A DNA stretch of 64,000 nucleotides from NCBI GenBank assembly GCA_963848955.1, contig CAWKFQ010000004.1, positions 1 to 64,000 of the forward strand, in the 5' to 3' direction. Position numbers and translations under genes: made by a program. The notes beneath the pieces are model-generated. The model had not been told where the DNA came from. It worked only from the letters and a program-made list of their open reading frames with translations, and did no database searches. This DNA is from DASUPK01 sp963848955 (GTDB lineage: Bacteria; Actinomycetota; Thermoleophilia; Solirubrobacterales; 70-9). Below are positions 36,279-46,711 of the stretch, in pieces (position 1 is the first letter of the stretch; every line of letters begins with the position of its first letter).

Positions 36279-37585
36279 CTAGGCGGCCTTGGCCCGCGAG
36301 CGGCTGCGGCGGCGGTTGCGCGGCGGACGCGCGCTGTAGGTCCGCGGGCCTCCGTTGCCGGAGTTGTGGCGCTTGCCGGATTGTGGCCCTTGCGACCGCC
36401 GCGACCGTTGCGGTTGAAGCTCTTGCCGCTCCCGCCTCCATTGCTGGAGTGCTGGCGAGCGGCGTGCTCGAATCCGGGGCCTGAGTCGAATTCGCGATGC
36501 AGGCCGAGGTCCGTCGCAATTTTCCGCATGTCGCCGTGCTGGTCGGGGAGGACGAAGCTCGCGGCCACGCCCGAGGCGCCCGCTCGGGCGGTGCGGCCGG
36601 TGCGGTGCACGTAGGTGTCGCGGTCCTCGGGGGCGTCGAAGTTGATCACGTGCGTGATGTCCTCGACGTCGATCCCGCGGGAGGCGACGTCGGTCGCGAC
36701 CAGCGTGTCGCACTTGCCGAGCTCGAAGTCGGCGAGGGCGCGACGGCGCTGGCTCTGGGACTTGTTCCCGTGCATGGCCACCGCCCTGACCTTCTGGTTA
36801 CCGAGCTTCTTGACGAGGCGGTCGGCGCCGCGCTTGGTGCGGACGAAGACCAGGGTGCGGCCGCGCTCTGAGTCGCGGAGCTCCTTGACGAGCGCGTCCA
36901 CCTTGGCCTCGTGGGACAGGTGGACGAAGCGGTGCTCGATGTCGATGCCCTGCTCCCCCTCCGGCTTGTGGACGTGGCGCTTCGGGTTGTGCGTGTAGGC
37001 GGCGGCGAGCTTGCCGGTCGCCCCCTCGAGCGTCGCCGAGAAGAACAGGGTCTGGCGATCGCGGGGCATCTTCGCCACGATCCGGTCGATCGCGGGCTTG
37101 AAGCCGATGTCGAGCATGCGGTCGGCCTCGTCGAGGACGAGGATCGAGATCCGCTTCAGATCGAAGGCGCCTCGCTCCAGCTGATCCTCGAGGCGGCCCG
37201 GTGTGGCGACCACGATGTGGGCGTTGGCGGCCTGCTTGGCCTGCCCGTGGATGCCGACGCCGCCGAAGACGGCAGCGACCTTGAGCGCGCGCGAGTGCGC
37301 GATCGCGCGGAGCTCGTCGACGATCTGCTCGGCGAGCTCGCGGGTCGGCGCGAGGACGAGGGCCGCGGGGCGGCGTGCCTCGGCCTGGATGCGCTCGACC
37401 ATCGGGATGCCGAAGGCGAACGTCTTGCCCGACCCGGTCGGCGACTGGACGAGGACGTCCTCACCTGCGAGGACGTCCGCGATGCAAAGTCTCTGCACCG
37501 CAAATGGTTCTTTGATGCCGCGCTCGGCGAGTGCGCCCAGGACTGGGCGAGACACGCCGAGATCGGCGAATGATTCTGAAGACAT
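36279..37585 (-). CDS. DEAD-box RNA helicase (frameshift near the C-terminus)
   Basis: ATP-dependent RNA helicase of about 435 residues. ATG 37585 opens ESFADLGVSRPVLGALAERG with the Q motif (EPFAVQ). Walker A is SPTGSGKTFAFG, then PTRELAEQ, TPGR, the DEAD box VLDEADRMLD, motif III SAT, and helicase-C elements RTLVFVRTKRGAD, VATDVASRGIDVEDITHVIN and HRTGRTARAGASG. The C-terminal tail is glycine/arginine-rich and RNA-binding. One base near 36390 must be restored to reach RPPRNRRRSRSRAKAA and the stop at 36279. The role is probably in ribosome assembly or cold adaptation. Confidence 0.92.
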
Positions 37586-37747
37586 GTGTTGCTAACTCCT
37601 TATGTGCGTTCGTTGGAGATCCTGTGACCCAACTAACGCGCTTTCGGAGCGCAGGGAGGAAGGAAACGGAACCTCTCGGGGACCCGGTTGGTCGACCCGA
37701 CGCAGATCACGGTAGCAGGGTCCCCGGTCCGTACCGGGTGGGCCCTC

Positions 37748-39127
37748 TCAACCCCCCGAGGCGTCTGCCGCGTACAACCGCCACTCGTCCGGGACTCCCT
37801 TGAGCTGCTTTGCGCCGCGGTCGGCGAACGCAATCCCCGATCCGGCGACGAGATCCTTGACCGTGCTGGTGACCAGCACCTCCCCTGCGCCGGCCAGCGC
37901 TCCGACGCGAGCCGCGATGTGAACCGCGATCCCGCCGACGTCGTCCTCCATCACCTCGACCTCACCGCAGTGGAGCCCGATGCGCACCTCCAGACCGATG
38001 GAAGGGGCCGTCTCCGCGATCGCGCTCCCGCACCGAATCGCCCGCGCCGGGCCGTCGAAGGTGGCGAGGCTGCCGTCGCCGAGCGTCTTCACCTCGCGCC
38101 CCCTGAACCGCTCGATCTCTCCCCGCACCGCGGCCTGATGGGCTGCGAGCAGCTCGCGCCAGGCGGCATCCCCGAGCTCCGCCGCTCGCTCGGTGGAACC
38201 GCAGATGTCCGTGAACATCACCGTGGCGAGCACGCGATCGGGCTCGGCCACCGAGCGGGCACCGGTCAGGAACTCCTCGACCTCCCCGAGCACAGCGTCC
38301 GAGTCGCCTGCCCAGGGCACATGGTCGATCCCAGGCAGCTCCACGTAGCGGGCGCCCGGAATCTGCCGGGCGAGCTCCTCGCCGGCGCGCCGGTTGACCA
38401 CCCGGTCGCCCCGCCGGTGGATGACGAGCGTCGGGACCCGGATCGTCGGCAGGACGGCTCGCACGTCGATGTCCAGGAACATCTCGAAGATCTGCTGGAC
38501 CATCGCCGGACTCGCCGACGAGCGCTCGAAACGCGCGGTGAACTCCGCCGCCGCGGGATCGCCCGCCAAGCTCGGAGAGAAGAGCTCGATCATTCCCTCC
38601 GCGTCCTGTCCCCAGTTGGGTGCGATGAACTCGGCGGCGGACTCGCGCAGCGCCTCCGCGGGCGCGGCCCAGGGGTAGTCGGGCGCCTCGGTGGTGCGGC
38701 CCATGGCGCCGTAGAGCACCAGGGCCGACGCCCGCTCGGGGTGAGTGGCCGCGAACAGGACGCTCATCGGCCCGCCCTCGGAGATCCCGAAGAGGGCCGC
38801 CCGCTCGGATCCGGCGGCGTCCATCACCGCCCGGACGTCGTCGATCCGCAGCTCCAGGGTCGGCACCTCGGTGACCGGGTCTGACAGGCCGGTGCCGCGC
38901 TTGTCGAAGATGATCAGGCGCGAGAACGAGGCGAGCCGCTCGAAGAAGCGAGCCATCGGGGGCGACTCCCACTGGAGCTCGAGGTGGGTGGAGAAGCCGA
39001 GGACGAGGACCAGGTCGATCGGCCCATCGCCGACGACCTGGTAGGCGATCGAGGCGTCGCCGGACTTGGCGTATCGGGTCTCAGGGGAGCTCAGCGCAAT
39101 CTGCGCCGAATCGTATCCGGGCCGCAT
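37748..39127 (-). CDS. Alpha/beta hydrolase fused to a class III adenylate/guanylate cyclase
   Basis: Uninterrupted 459-residue two-domain protein. Residues about 20-290 are an alpha/beta hydrolase with nucleophile Ser116 in GISEGG, acid in VIHRRGDRVV and His269 in LPGIDHVPW. Residues about 298-455 are a class III cyclase with metal-binding Asp307 (VMFTDICGSTE) and Asp351 (KTLGDGSLATF), plus GLHCGEVEVMEDDVGGIAVHIAARVG. It probably makes cAMP when the hydrolase domain senses or cleaves a ligand, an architecture known in mycobacteria and relatives. AGAGGTGAT lies 9 bases before ATG 39127, so the start is good. It is divergent from DUF1918 copy 2. Confidence 0.9.
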   Translation of the reverse strand: MRPGYDSAQIALSSPETRYAKSGDASIAYQVVGDGPIDLVLVLGFSTHLELQWESPPMARFFERLASFSRLIIFDKRGTGLSDPVTEVPTLELRIDDVRAVMDAAGSERAALFGISEGGPMSVLFAATHPERASALVLYGAMGRTTEAPDYPWAAPAEALRESAAEFIAPNWGQDAEGMIELFSPSLAGDPAAAEFTARFERSSASPAMVQQIFEMFLDIDVRAVLPTIRVPTLVIHRRGDRVVNRRAGEELARQIPGARYVELPGIDHVPWAGDSDAVLGEVEEFLTGARSVAEPDRVLATVMFTDICGSTERAAELGDAAWRELLAAHQAAVRGEIERFRGREVKTLGDGSLATFDGPARAIRCGSAIAETAPSIGLEVRIGLHCGEVEVMEDDVGGIAVHIAARVGALAGAGEVLVTSTVKDLVAGSGIAFADRGAKQLKGVPDEWRLYAADASGG

Positions 39128-39129
39128 TT

Positions 39130-39164
39130 GGTGGTATCACCTCTAGGAGGCGAACCGGAGGTGA
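39130..39164 (+). promoter_or_regulatory. Leader element of DUF1918 copy 2
   Basis: GGTGGTATCACC at 39130-39141, and TCACCTC (39137-39143) complementary to GAGGTGA (39158-39164) of the ribosome-binding site, repeat the arrangement found before copy 1. Here the left arm read on the other strand is also the ribosome-binding site of the divergent cyclase fusion, so part of the symmetry could be coincidental. Copy 1 has no such divergent gene. Confidence 0.4.
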
Positions 39165-39168
39165 GGAC

Positions 39169-39366
39169 ATGAAGCTGGAGGTCGGGAATCACATCAAGGT
39201 CGAAGCGGAGTCGACCGAGCGGTCGCCTCGGACCGGCGTCGTGGAGGAGGTGGTAAGCGAGGCGCCTTCCCCTCGCTATCGCATTCGCTGGGATGACGGG
39301 CACGAGAGCATCTACGCCCCCGCGGCGGGGGCGGTGGGTCCCGCGGAGCCAGCGGAGAAGGCGTAG
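39169..39366 (+). CDS. DUF1918 domain protein, copy 2
   Basis: 65 residues, differing from copy 1 only in the last few (EPAEKA instead of EPSERA). The start ATG 39169 is preceded by GGAGGTGAGG. It has the same small SH3-like domain of unknown activity. It is followed after about 85 bases by the CBS-domain gene on the same strand. Confidence 0.9.
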   Translation: MKLEVGNHIKVEAESTERSPRTGVVEEVVSEAPSPRYRIRWDDGHESIYAPAAGAVGPAEPAEKA

Positions 39367-39451
39367 CCGGCACTCGACTCGGCGCACACACAACCGTCGT
39401 GCAATGGGAGTAGCGTCAATGGGCCCTGCAACTCCAAGGTGAGGAGGAGAA

Positions 39452-39874
39452 ATGGCAGAGACCGCTCGTGACCTCATGACCGAGGATTGCCAGTGCGTCG
39501 GGGAGAGCCAAACCCTTGCCGACGCGGCCCGCAAGCTCGCCGACCTCAATGTCGGTGCGATGCCGATCTGCGGGGACGACGACAAGCTGAAGGGGATGCT
39601 CACCGACCGCGACATCGCCGTCAGGGCAGTCGCCCAGGGCATGGATCCGGCGCAGACGACGGCCGGCGAGCTCGCCCAGGGCGCGCCGGTGACGGTGAGC
39701 GTCGATGACTCAGCCGAACGGGTAGTGCAGGCGATGGCTGACAATCAGGTTCGGCGCGTGCCGGTCCTCGACGCCGACCGGAGGCTGGTCGGGATCGTCA
39801 GCCAGGCCGACGTCGCGATCAGCAACAGCCCCGACCAGGTGGGCAAGATGGTTGAGGCGATCTCGACGGGCTGA
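39452..39874 (+). CDS. CBS-domain protein
   Basis: 140 residues from ATG 39452 after AGGAGGAG. Two CBS motifs are complete: ARDLMTEDCQCVGESQTLADAA to GMLTDRDIAVRAVAQG, then APVTVSVDDSAERVVQAMADNQVRRVPVLDADRRLVGIVSQADVA (second domain residues about 77-125). Stand-alone CBS pairs bind adenine nucleotides and act as energy or stress sensors, and are known as hypoxic-response-type proteins in actinomycetes. No partner is apparent. Confidence 0.93.
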   Translation: MAETARDLMTEDCQCVGESQTLADAARKLADLNVGAMPICGDDDKLKGMLTDRDIAVRAVAQGMDPAQTTAGELAQGAPVTVSVDDSAERVVQAMADNQVRRVPVLDADRRLVGIVSQADVAISNSPDQVGKMVEAISTG

Positions 39875-39947
39875 GGCGAGAAACGAAGCCCTTACCCCCG
39901 GCGGCGGCGTCCCCGGCCGTTGCGGGTGCCGCACCCACTGGTGCCTG

Positions 39948-40310
39948 CTAGGTCTCGCTGCCGGGCCGCATCCCGAGGCGGGCGCGCGCCTTGCGCACGG
40001 AGAAGGTCGAGGTGCGGCAGGCCTTGGCGATCACGTTGTCCTGGCGGTCGGGATCGCGCTGGATCTCGAACTCGATCCGCGCCTTGGAGCGGATCTGCTG
40101 GCGCTCCTGGGAGGGGGCGTCCTCGCCGACGCCTTCGAGTCCCGCCTCGCCCGCCATATCTCGGCGGCAGGAGAGGCAGTAGAGCTCGCCGTCCTCCTCG
40201 GTCCAGGTCGAGGGCAGGCTCGTGTCCTCGACGTCGGCGGTGAAGGAGACGGTCATCTCGCAGCGCGCGCAGGTCCAGGTGTTGGGCGCCGCGGGGGCGG
40301 GAGTGGGCAC
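39948..40310 (-). CDS. Zinc-ribbon protein with C-terminal HTH-like segment, paralogue A
   Basis: About 120 residues from GTG 40310. The N-terminal ribbon has CARC near residue 14 and CLSC near residue 46. The C-terminal part is IRSKARIEFEIQRDPDRQDNVIAKACRTSTFSVRKARARLGM (region, residues about 73-114), helical and basic, like a helix-turn-helix that reads DNA or RNA. It has the same layout as 41339-41698, at roughly 45% identity by eye. The function is unknown, but the pairing of a metal ribbon with an HTH suggests a nucleic-acid-binding regulator. Confidence 0.65.
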   Translation of the reverse strand: MPTPAPAAPNTWTCARCEMTVSFTADVEDTSLPSTWTEEDGELYCLSCRRDMAGEAGLEGVGEDAPSQERQQIRSKARIEFEIQRDPDRQDNVIAKACRTSTFSVRKARARLGMRPGSET

Positions 40311-40342
40311 CAACCCAGTGTACGGGCAGCCCAGGAGGGCTA

Positions 40343-41314
40343 GTGTGGGCATCCAATGAATCGACACCCTTGATCCGCGCGAGGGTGGCGGCGCTCCGTT
40401 CGATGGTTCGTCGACACCCCACGATGGTCAGCCTCGGCGGTGGATTGTTGGTCGCGATCGCTCTGGCGATCGGGCTGGCCGGTCACGGCCACGAGTTCAT
40501 GGTCGCGCTCGGCTCCGCGCCCTTCTGGGTGCTCGGTATCGCCGTCGCGCTCCACGTGGTCTGGCTGTTCGCGCGTAGCGAGGCCTGGGCGGTCTCCATC
40601 GACGCGGCCGGCGGGACCGTCAACCGCAGGCGGCTCTACCACGCCTCCAGCCTGGGCTACCTGGTGAACATCTTCAACGGCCAGTTCGGTCTCGCCGTTC
40701 GGATCGGCGCCCTGCGCCGCTCCGCCCCCACCGAGTGCCCGAGGGCCTCGGTCCTGCTCACCGCTGAGCTGCCGATCGTGGTGGTCGAGATAGCCCTCGC
40801 CGCGATCTTCTCCTTCACGCTGGTGGCTCCGCTCGGCGTCCCCTGGTGGGCACCGCTGGTTTCCTTCGCGGCGGTGGCCGCCGTGTTCGTCGGCATGCAG
40901 CGGGTGGCGCGAAACCGGCGCTCGGGAATCTGGACGGGTATTGCGGTGCTGCGCGAGACCAAGGGAAGCGGACGCATCGTGGCCCTGGTCTGCCTCGCCG
41001 TGGTGCTCCAGATCGCCCGCAACTGGTTGCTTCTGAACTGGAGCGGCGTCGATGCCTCGGTGTTCGACTCGACGGCGCTTCTGATCGGACTGGCCGTCGT
41101 CGGCCTCCTTCCGATCGGGCCGAGCCTCGGAGCGGCCACGGCCGTACTGATTCTCGGCACCAACGGCGTGGCGGCCTCGGCGGCCGCCGGCGCGCTGCTG
41201 ACGGCCACCGCCGCCGCCGGCGCGCTCTGCTTCGCAAGCTGGGCGCTGATCGACCGGCTCTGGATGCGGCGGGAAGCCGCGCCGGCTCAGGCCCTCACGG
41301 CTCCGGCGGCCTAG
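40343..41314 (+). CDS. Flippase-like/lysylphosphatidylglycerol synthase-type membrane protein
   Basis: Polytopic protein of about 323 residues from GTG 40343, shortly after AGGAGGG. Eight or so helices can be seen, among them MVSLGGGLLVAIALAIGLAG and FWVLGIAVALHVVWLFARSEAW, then YHASSLGYLVNIFNGQFGLAVRIGALRR, which is typical of the LPG_synthase_TM/UPF0104 family. VLLTAELPIVVVEIALAAIF and VVGLLPIGPSLGAATAVLILG follow. The soluble aminoacyltransferase domain is missing, so it is more likely a lipid flippase-like protein than a synthase. The frame is uninterrupted. It lies between the two zinc-ribbon paralogues. Confidence 0.7.
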   Translation: MWASNESTPLIRARVAALRSMVRRHPTMVSLGGGLLVAIALAIGLAGHGHEFMVALGSAPFWVLGIAVALHVVWLFARSEAWAVSIDAAGGTVNRRRLYHASSLGYLVNIFNGQFGLAVRIGALRRSAPTECPRASVLLTAELPIVVVEIALAAIFSFTLVAPLGVPWWAPLVSFAAVAAVFVGMQRVARNRRSGIWTGIAVLRETKGSGRIVALVCLAVVLQIARNWLLLNWSGVDASVFDSTALLIGLAVVGLLPIGPSLGAATAVLILGTNGVAASAAAGALLTATAAAGALCFASWALIDRLWMRREAAPAQALTAPAA

Positions 41315-41338
41315 CGCTTCACCACTTCGGGCGGTTGC

Positions 41339-41698
41339 TCAGGCGGGGCGCCTTGACTGCATCCCGAGGCGAACGCGCGCCTGCTGCACCGCCTTGATGG
41401 AGGTGTGACAGGCCTTGGCGATCCGGCTGTCCTCGCTATCGGGGCGACGATTCATCTCGAAATCGATCCGGGCGCGTGTTTCGACCTTTCGGCGGGCCTC
41501 AGCCGAGGCCTCGTCGAGCCCGACCAGCGCAGCCTCCCCGGCCCGCTCGCGGCGGCACGCCAGGCAGTAGAGCTCATCGCCGTCCTTGATCCAGGTCGCC
41601 GGCAACTCCGGGCGCTCCGCATCGGGCATCCAGCTGACATTCACTTCGCAGCGCGCGCAGGTCCAATCGACCGCGGGCGCAGCCGTCGTCTTGGGCAT
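41339..41698 (-). CDS. Zinc-ribbon protein with C-terminal HTH-like segment, paralogue B
   Basis: 119 residues from ATG 41698. CARC near residue 14 and CLAC near residue 47 form the ribbon; TWIKDGDELYCLACRRERAG matches the paralogue TWTEEDGELYCLSCRRDMAG. The tail VETRARIDFEMNRRPD, RIAKACHTSIKAVQQARVRLGM repeats the HTH-like part. Only one gene separates the two copies, so a local duplication followed by insertion or translocation is likely. Confidence 0.65.
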   Translation of the reverse strand: MPKTTAAPAVDWTCARCEVNVSWMPDAERPELPATWIKDGDELYCLACRRERAGEAALVGLDEASAEARRKVETRARIDFEMNRRPDSEDSRIAKACHTSIKAVQQARVRLGMQSRRPA

Positions 41699-41798
41699 CT
41701 AGCTCCACCTTCCGGCCCTCTCTACGGGTTCGCACGAGGGAAGAGGGAAAAGCCGCCGGGCGAATGCTCTCCACCCAGGGTACTCCCCGGTTCCGGCG

Positions 41799-43038
<1,240 letters not shown>

Positions 43039-43046
43039 TTCCTCTC

Positions 43047-43889
43047 CTATCCCTTCACGGCGCCGGAGGTGAGTCCGGAGACGATCCGTCGCTGGAACAC
43101 CAGTACGAAGACGATGATGGGAATGGTCACGATCACCGCCGCGGCGGCGATGTTGCCGGTCGGCTCGGTGAACTGCGACTCCCCGGTGAAGAAGGCGAGC
43201 GCCGCCGGCACCGTTCGCGAGGCGTCGGAGGAGGTCAGGGAGATCGCGAACAGGAAGTCGTTCCAGGCGAAGATGAAGACGAGGATCGCGGCGGTGAAGA
43301 CGTTCCGGGCGCCGCCAGCGGCACGATCACCTTGCGGAAGGCCTGGAACTGGGTCGCCCCGTCGACCTGGGCGGCCTGATCGAGATCCCAGGGGATCTCC
43401 CGGAAGAAGGCGACAAGACGTAGATCGCCAGCGGCAGGGAGAAGGTGAGGTAGGGGATGATCAGCCCCGGCCAGGTGTCGTAGAGGCCGAGCGCCCGCCA
43501 CATGTCGAACAGGGGACCGACGGTCGAGATCGCCGGGAAGATCGCGATCGCGAGGGCGCCGGCGAGGATCAGGTTCTTGCCGGGGAACTCGAGCCGCGCG
43601 ATCGCGTAGGCGGCGAAGGCGGCGAGGATGATCGAGATCACCGTGGTGATCAGGGCGATCCCGAGCGAGTTGATCAGCGGCTTGATGAACGGGCTGTCGT
43701 CGATCCCGCCCTCGAACAGCGTCTTGTAGCTGTCGAGCGAGAAGTCCTTGGGGATGAAGCTCGGTCGGCGACCGTCTCCGGCGTCTTCAGCGAGAGGGAG
43801 ATGATCCAGAGCACCGGGATCAGCGCGAACGCGAGGATCAGGAGCTCGCCGCATCCCCAGAGCGCGTATTCGCTGGTCCCGCGCCGCAT
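43047..43889 (-). CDS. Sugar ABC transporter permease, MalG/UgpE type (frameshifted)
   Basis: Second transmembrane subunit of the importer. ATG 43889 overlaps the TGA of the first permease by one base (TGATG). Helices begin GCGELLILAFALIPVLWIISLSLKTPE; SLGIALITTVISIILAAFAAYAIARLEF and the EAA-like loop DLDQAAQVDGATQFQAFRKVIVPLAA contact the ATPase. The chain ends VTIPIIVFVLVFQRRIVSGLTSGAVKG and a TAG at 43047. Breaks lie near 43762, 43318 and 43410. Confidence 0.92.
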
Positions 43890-44818
43890 CAGGCCGACCC
43901 TCCCTTCCTGCGTCCGGGCGCCGAGTCCGCGGACGAAGAAGAAGGCGATCACCAGCACGCAGATGAAGATCAGCACCGATACCGCCGAGCCCAGCCCGAG
44001 GTTGAGGCGCGAGATCAGCTGGTTGAAGCCGAGGATCGACACCGACTCGGTGTCCTGCGCCCCCCGGGTCATGATGAAGATCGTGTCGAAGACCCGGAAG
44101 CTGTCGAGCGTCCGGAACAGCAGCGCCACCAGGATCGCCGGCTTCATCAGCGGCAGCGTGATCCGGAAGAAGCGCTGCCAGGCGTTGGCGCCGTCGACCT
44201 TCGCCGCCTCGTAGAGCCCCGTCGTCGATCGTCGTCAGCCCGGCGAGCAGCAGCAGGGCCATGAACGGCGTCGTCTTCCAGATCTCGGCCATGATGATCA
44301 CCGCGAAGGAGCTGAACCGCTCGCCGAACCAGGCCTTGTCGTCGGCGATCAGCGGCAGGTTGTTGACGAACCCGGTGGCCGGGTCGAAGGCGAACTGCCA
44401 GGAGAAGGCGGCGACCACGGTGACGATCCCGTAGGGGATCAGGACCGAGGCCCGGATCGCCCCGCGCCCGAAGATCGCCCGGTACATGACCAGGGCGATC
44501 GCCATCCCGAGCACGAGCTCGACCGAGACCGTGATCACGGTGATGAACGCGGTGTTGAAGAGGTCCGTCCACCAGAGGCTCGAGCTGAGCACGGTCTGCG
44601 TAGTTGTCGAGGCCGACGAACCCGCCCTCCTCGGGGAAGCGCAGGTCGAGGTCCTGGACTGAGAGCACGAACGCGTAGACGATCGGATAGGCGGTGACGA
44701 GGAGCATCGCGAGCACCGCCGGGGCGCAGAGCATCCAGCCGAGTTTGCGCTCGGAGCGGGTGCGGCTGCTGGCCTTGCCGACCTTGGGGGCCTCCGCGGC
44801 GGCGGTCGCGTCGTTCAT
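43889..44818 (-). CDS. Sugar ABC transporter permease, MalF/UgpA type (frameshifted)
   Basis: First transmembrane subunit. ATG 44818 overlaps the stop of the binding-protein gene (ATGA). GWMLCAPAVLAMLLVTAYPIVYAFVLSVQD is the usual first helix; WWTDLFNTAFITVITVSVELVLGMAIALVM and ASVLIPYGIVTVVAAFSWQFAFDPATGFVN follow. The EAA loop is in two frames (AAKVDGANAWQRFFRITLPLMKPAILVALLFR). Breaks lie near 44600, 44222 and 43915; the last removes the stop that should be the TGA at 43889-43891. Confidence 0.92.
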
Positions 44819-46086
44819 TGCAGGCCCTCCCGCTTCACCGCGTCCTCGGCGTTCGACTGCGGAGCTCGTCGTAGATCGAGCCGACGTCGTCGGGGTCGAT
44901 CTTGTCGGTGGGTGCAGGGTGCGCTGGATCGCCAGCGAGAGATCGGTGTAGGCGGGAGTCAGCGGCCGGGTCGCGGCGTCGTCGAGCGACTGCTTGACCA
45001 GCTCGGAGAAGCCCGGGAAGGCTTCGGTCACGACCGGGTCCGTGTAGAGCGTCTGGTTGGAGGGCGGCAGCCCGTCGAGCTTGGTCGCGAGCAGCTGCCC
45101 CGTCGGGCGAGGTGATGCAGGTGGCGGCCTCGAAGGCGAGGTCTGGGTGCTCGGAGAAGGCGCTGACCCCGATGTTGAAGCCGCCGAGCGGCGGGTGGCT
45201 GGGCATTCCCGGGACCACCTCCGGATAGCGGGCGATCCCGGTGTTCTTCTGGATGTCGGGCGCGTTCTCGCCGGCGCTGCCGTAGGCGAAGGTGTAATTG
45301 ATCATGAACGCCGAGGCCCCCGCCTCGTAGCCGAGCCGGGCGGAGTCCTCGTCGGAGGTGCTGATGTCGGGTGCTGCCGCCGAGGAATGGGCGAGCGTGC
45401 CGATGACGCGCAGCGCCTCCTCGGTCGGCTGCTGCGGCAGGTCCACCTCCTCCGGCCCAGAGAGGATCTCGCCGCCGGCGGATTGGAGCAGCGAGTTGAA
45501 GAGGACCACGTAGCCCTCATAGCGCTGCGCCTGAACCTGGATCGTCGTGTTCAGCTGCTCGGCCTGGTCGATCATCTGGTCCCAGGTCGTCGGCGGCTGC
45601 GGCACCAGGTCCTTGCGGTAGAAGAGCAGCTGGGTGTTCGAGTTGAAGGGGGCGCCGTAGAGCTTGCCCTCGAACGAGGCGGCCTCGACCGCGCTGTCGA
45701 AGGCGTCCTTGCTCACCTGGTCGGCGAGGGCGCCGGTGTACGGACGGAGCCAGCCGGCGTTGGCGAATTCCGCGGTCCAGGGGATGTCCATGCCGATCAG
45801 GTCGACCGAGGAGTCCTCGGCGCCCAGGCGACGGACGAGCTGCTCGCGCTGGGGATCGGCGTCCGTCGGGAGCAGCTCGAGGTCGATCTTGTAGCGGCCG
45901 CCCGACTGCGCGGTGCACTGCGTTGGCGATCTCCTGGATCGAGCCGCCGGGCTGGATGGCGACGAACCAGTTGAGCGACGGCGGTCCGCCGCTCGAGCCT
46001 CCACCGCATCCGGCGAGGACGATGGCCCCACACAGGGCGACTACGAACGAGACACCGAGGCGTCCAAGCCCCAACCCTCTCTTCAT
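44815..46086 (-). CDS. Extracellular sugar-binding lipoprotein of the ABC importer (frameshifted)
   Basis: Family 1 solute-binding protein and first gene of the four-gene operon. ATG 46086 begins a lipoprotein signal with lipobox VLAGC. Segments include YKIDLELLPTDADPQREQLVRRLGAEDSSVDLIGMDIPWTAEFANAGWL (region), YGAPFNSNTQLLFYRKDLV, AGASAFMINYTFAYG, LGGFNIGVSAFSEHPDLAFEAATCITS, PAYTDLSLAIQRTLHP and the C-terminal KIDPDDVGSIYDELRS then NAEDAVKREGLQ. Breaks lie near 45918, 45105, 44912 and 44862. The closest relatives known to me bind trehalose, maltose or other alpha-glucosides; the exact sugar is not certain. Confidence 0.9.
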
Positions 46087-46204
46087 CTCACCTCCACTGC
46101 TGCACTTTCGTGCTGCTGTGGCGCTTATCCCCCGGAGGTGAGGTTCGTCAAACCAACTAAATGCGCCGACCTAAGATGCGAGGCCCGGAACTAAGGAGCC
46201 CTCG

Positions 46205-46711
46205 ATGAGTGAGCCAATTCACGATCCGGTCAGTCGCGTCCGGATGAGCTTCGAACCGGAGGGCGAGAACCTGATCGTCACCCTCTGGATGGAGCCGGGC
46301 GGCGGCCTCCCGGCTCATTACCACCCCAAGCAGGAGGAGCGATGGTCCGTAGTGGAGGGGACGGTTCGCTTCCGGCTGGGCGATGACGAGAACGTGATCG
46401 GCCCGGAGGACGGCGAGATCCCGGTCAAGCCCGGGACCGTGCACGGCCTCGCCAGCGCGAGCGATCAGGAGGCAAAGCTCCGCTGCCTGGTGATTCCGGC
46501 GCTTCACCTGCAGAGCTTCCTCGAGGAGAGCGCGGTGGCCGCTGACGAAGGCCTATTCACCCCCAGAGGACTCCCGAAAGGGCTGCGAGGCGCGCGCTGG
46601 GCGGCGCAATTTCTGAAGCGTTATCGGGAGGAGACCGTGATGGTCTCGCCCCCCCAATTCATGCAGCGCGCGCTCTTTGCCCTGCTGGCTCGGGGTACCC
46701 AGCCCGTCTAG
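46205..46711 (+). CDS. Cupin-domain protein
   Basis: 168 residues from ATG 46205 with AAGGAGC upstream. The cupin motif 1 is AHYHPKQEERWSVVEGTVRFRLGD (His38, His40 and Glu44 as metal ligands) and motif 2 is IPVKPGTVHGLASASD. An amphipathic C-terminal extension (RYREETVMVSPPQFMQRALFALLA) follows. It is probably a metal-dependent small-molecule enzyme or binding protein. It is divergent from the sugar importer and converges by 4 bases with the ThDP enzyme gene. Confidence 0.82.
   Translation: MSEPIHDPVSRVRMSFEPEGENLIVTLWMEPGGGLPAHYHPKQEERWSVVEGTVRFRLGDDENVIGPEDGEIPVKPGTVHGLASASDQEAKLRCLVIPALHLQSFLEESAVAADEGLFTPRGLPKGLRGARWAAQFLKRYREETVMVSPPQFMQRALFALLARGTQPV

Noticed and set aside
39130..39164. 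Leader hairpin of DUF1918 copy 2 as independent proof of a switch
   Set aside because: In this copy the left arm is also the ribosome-binding site of the divergent cyclase gene, so symmetry alone proves nothing. The argument rests on copy 1.
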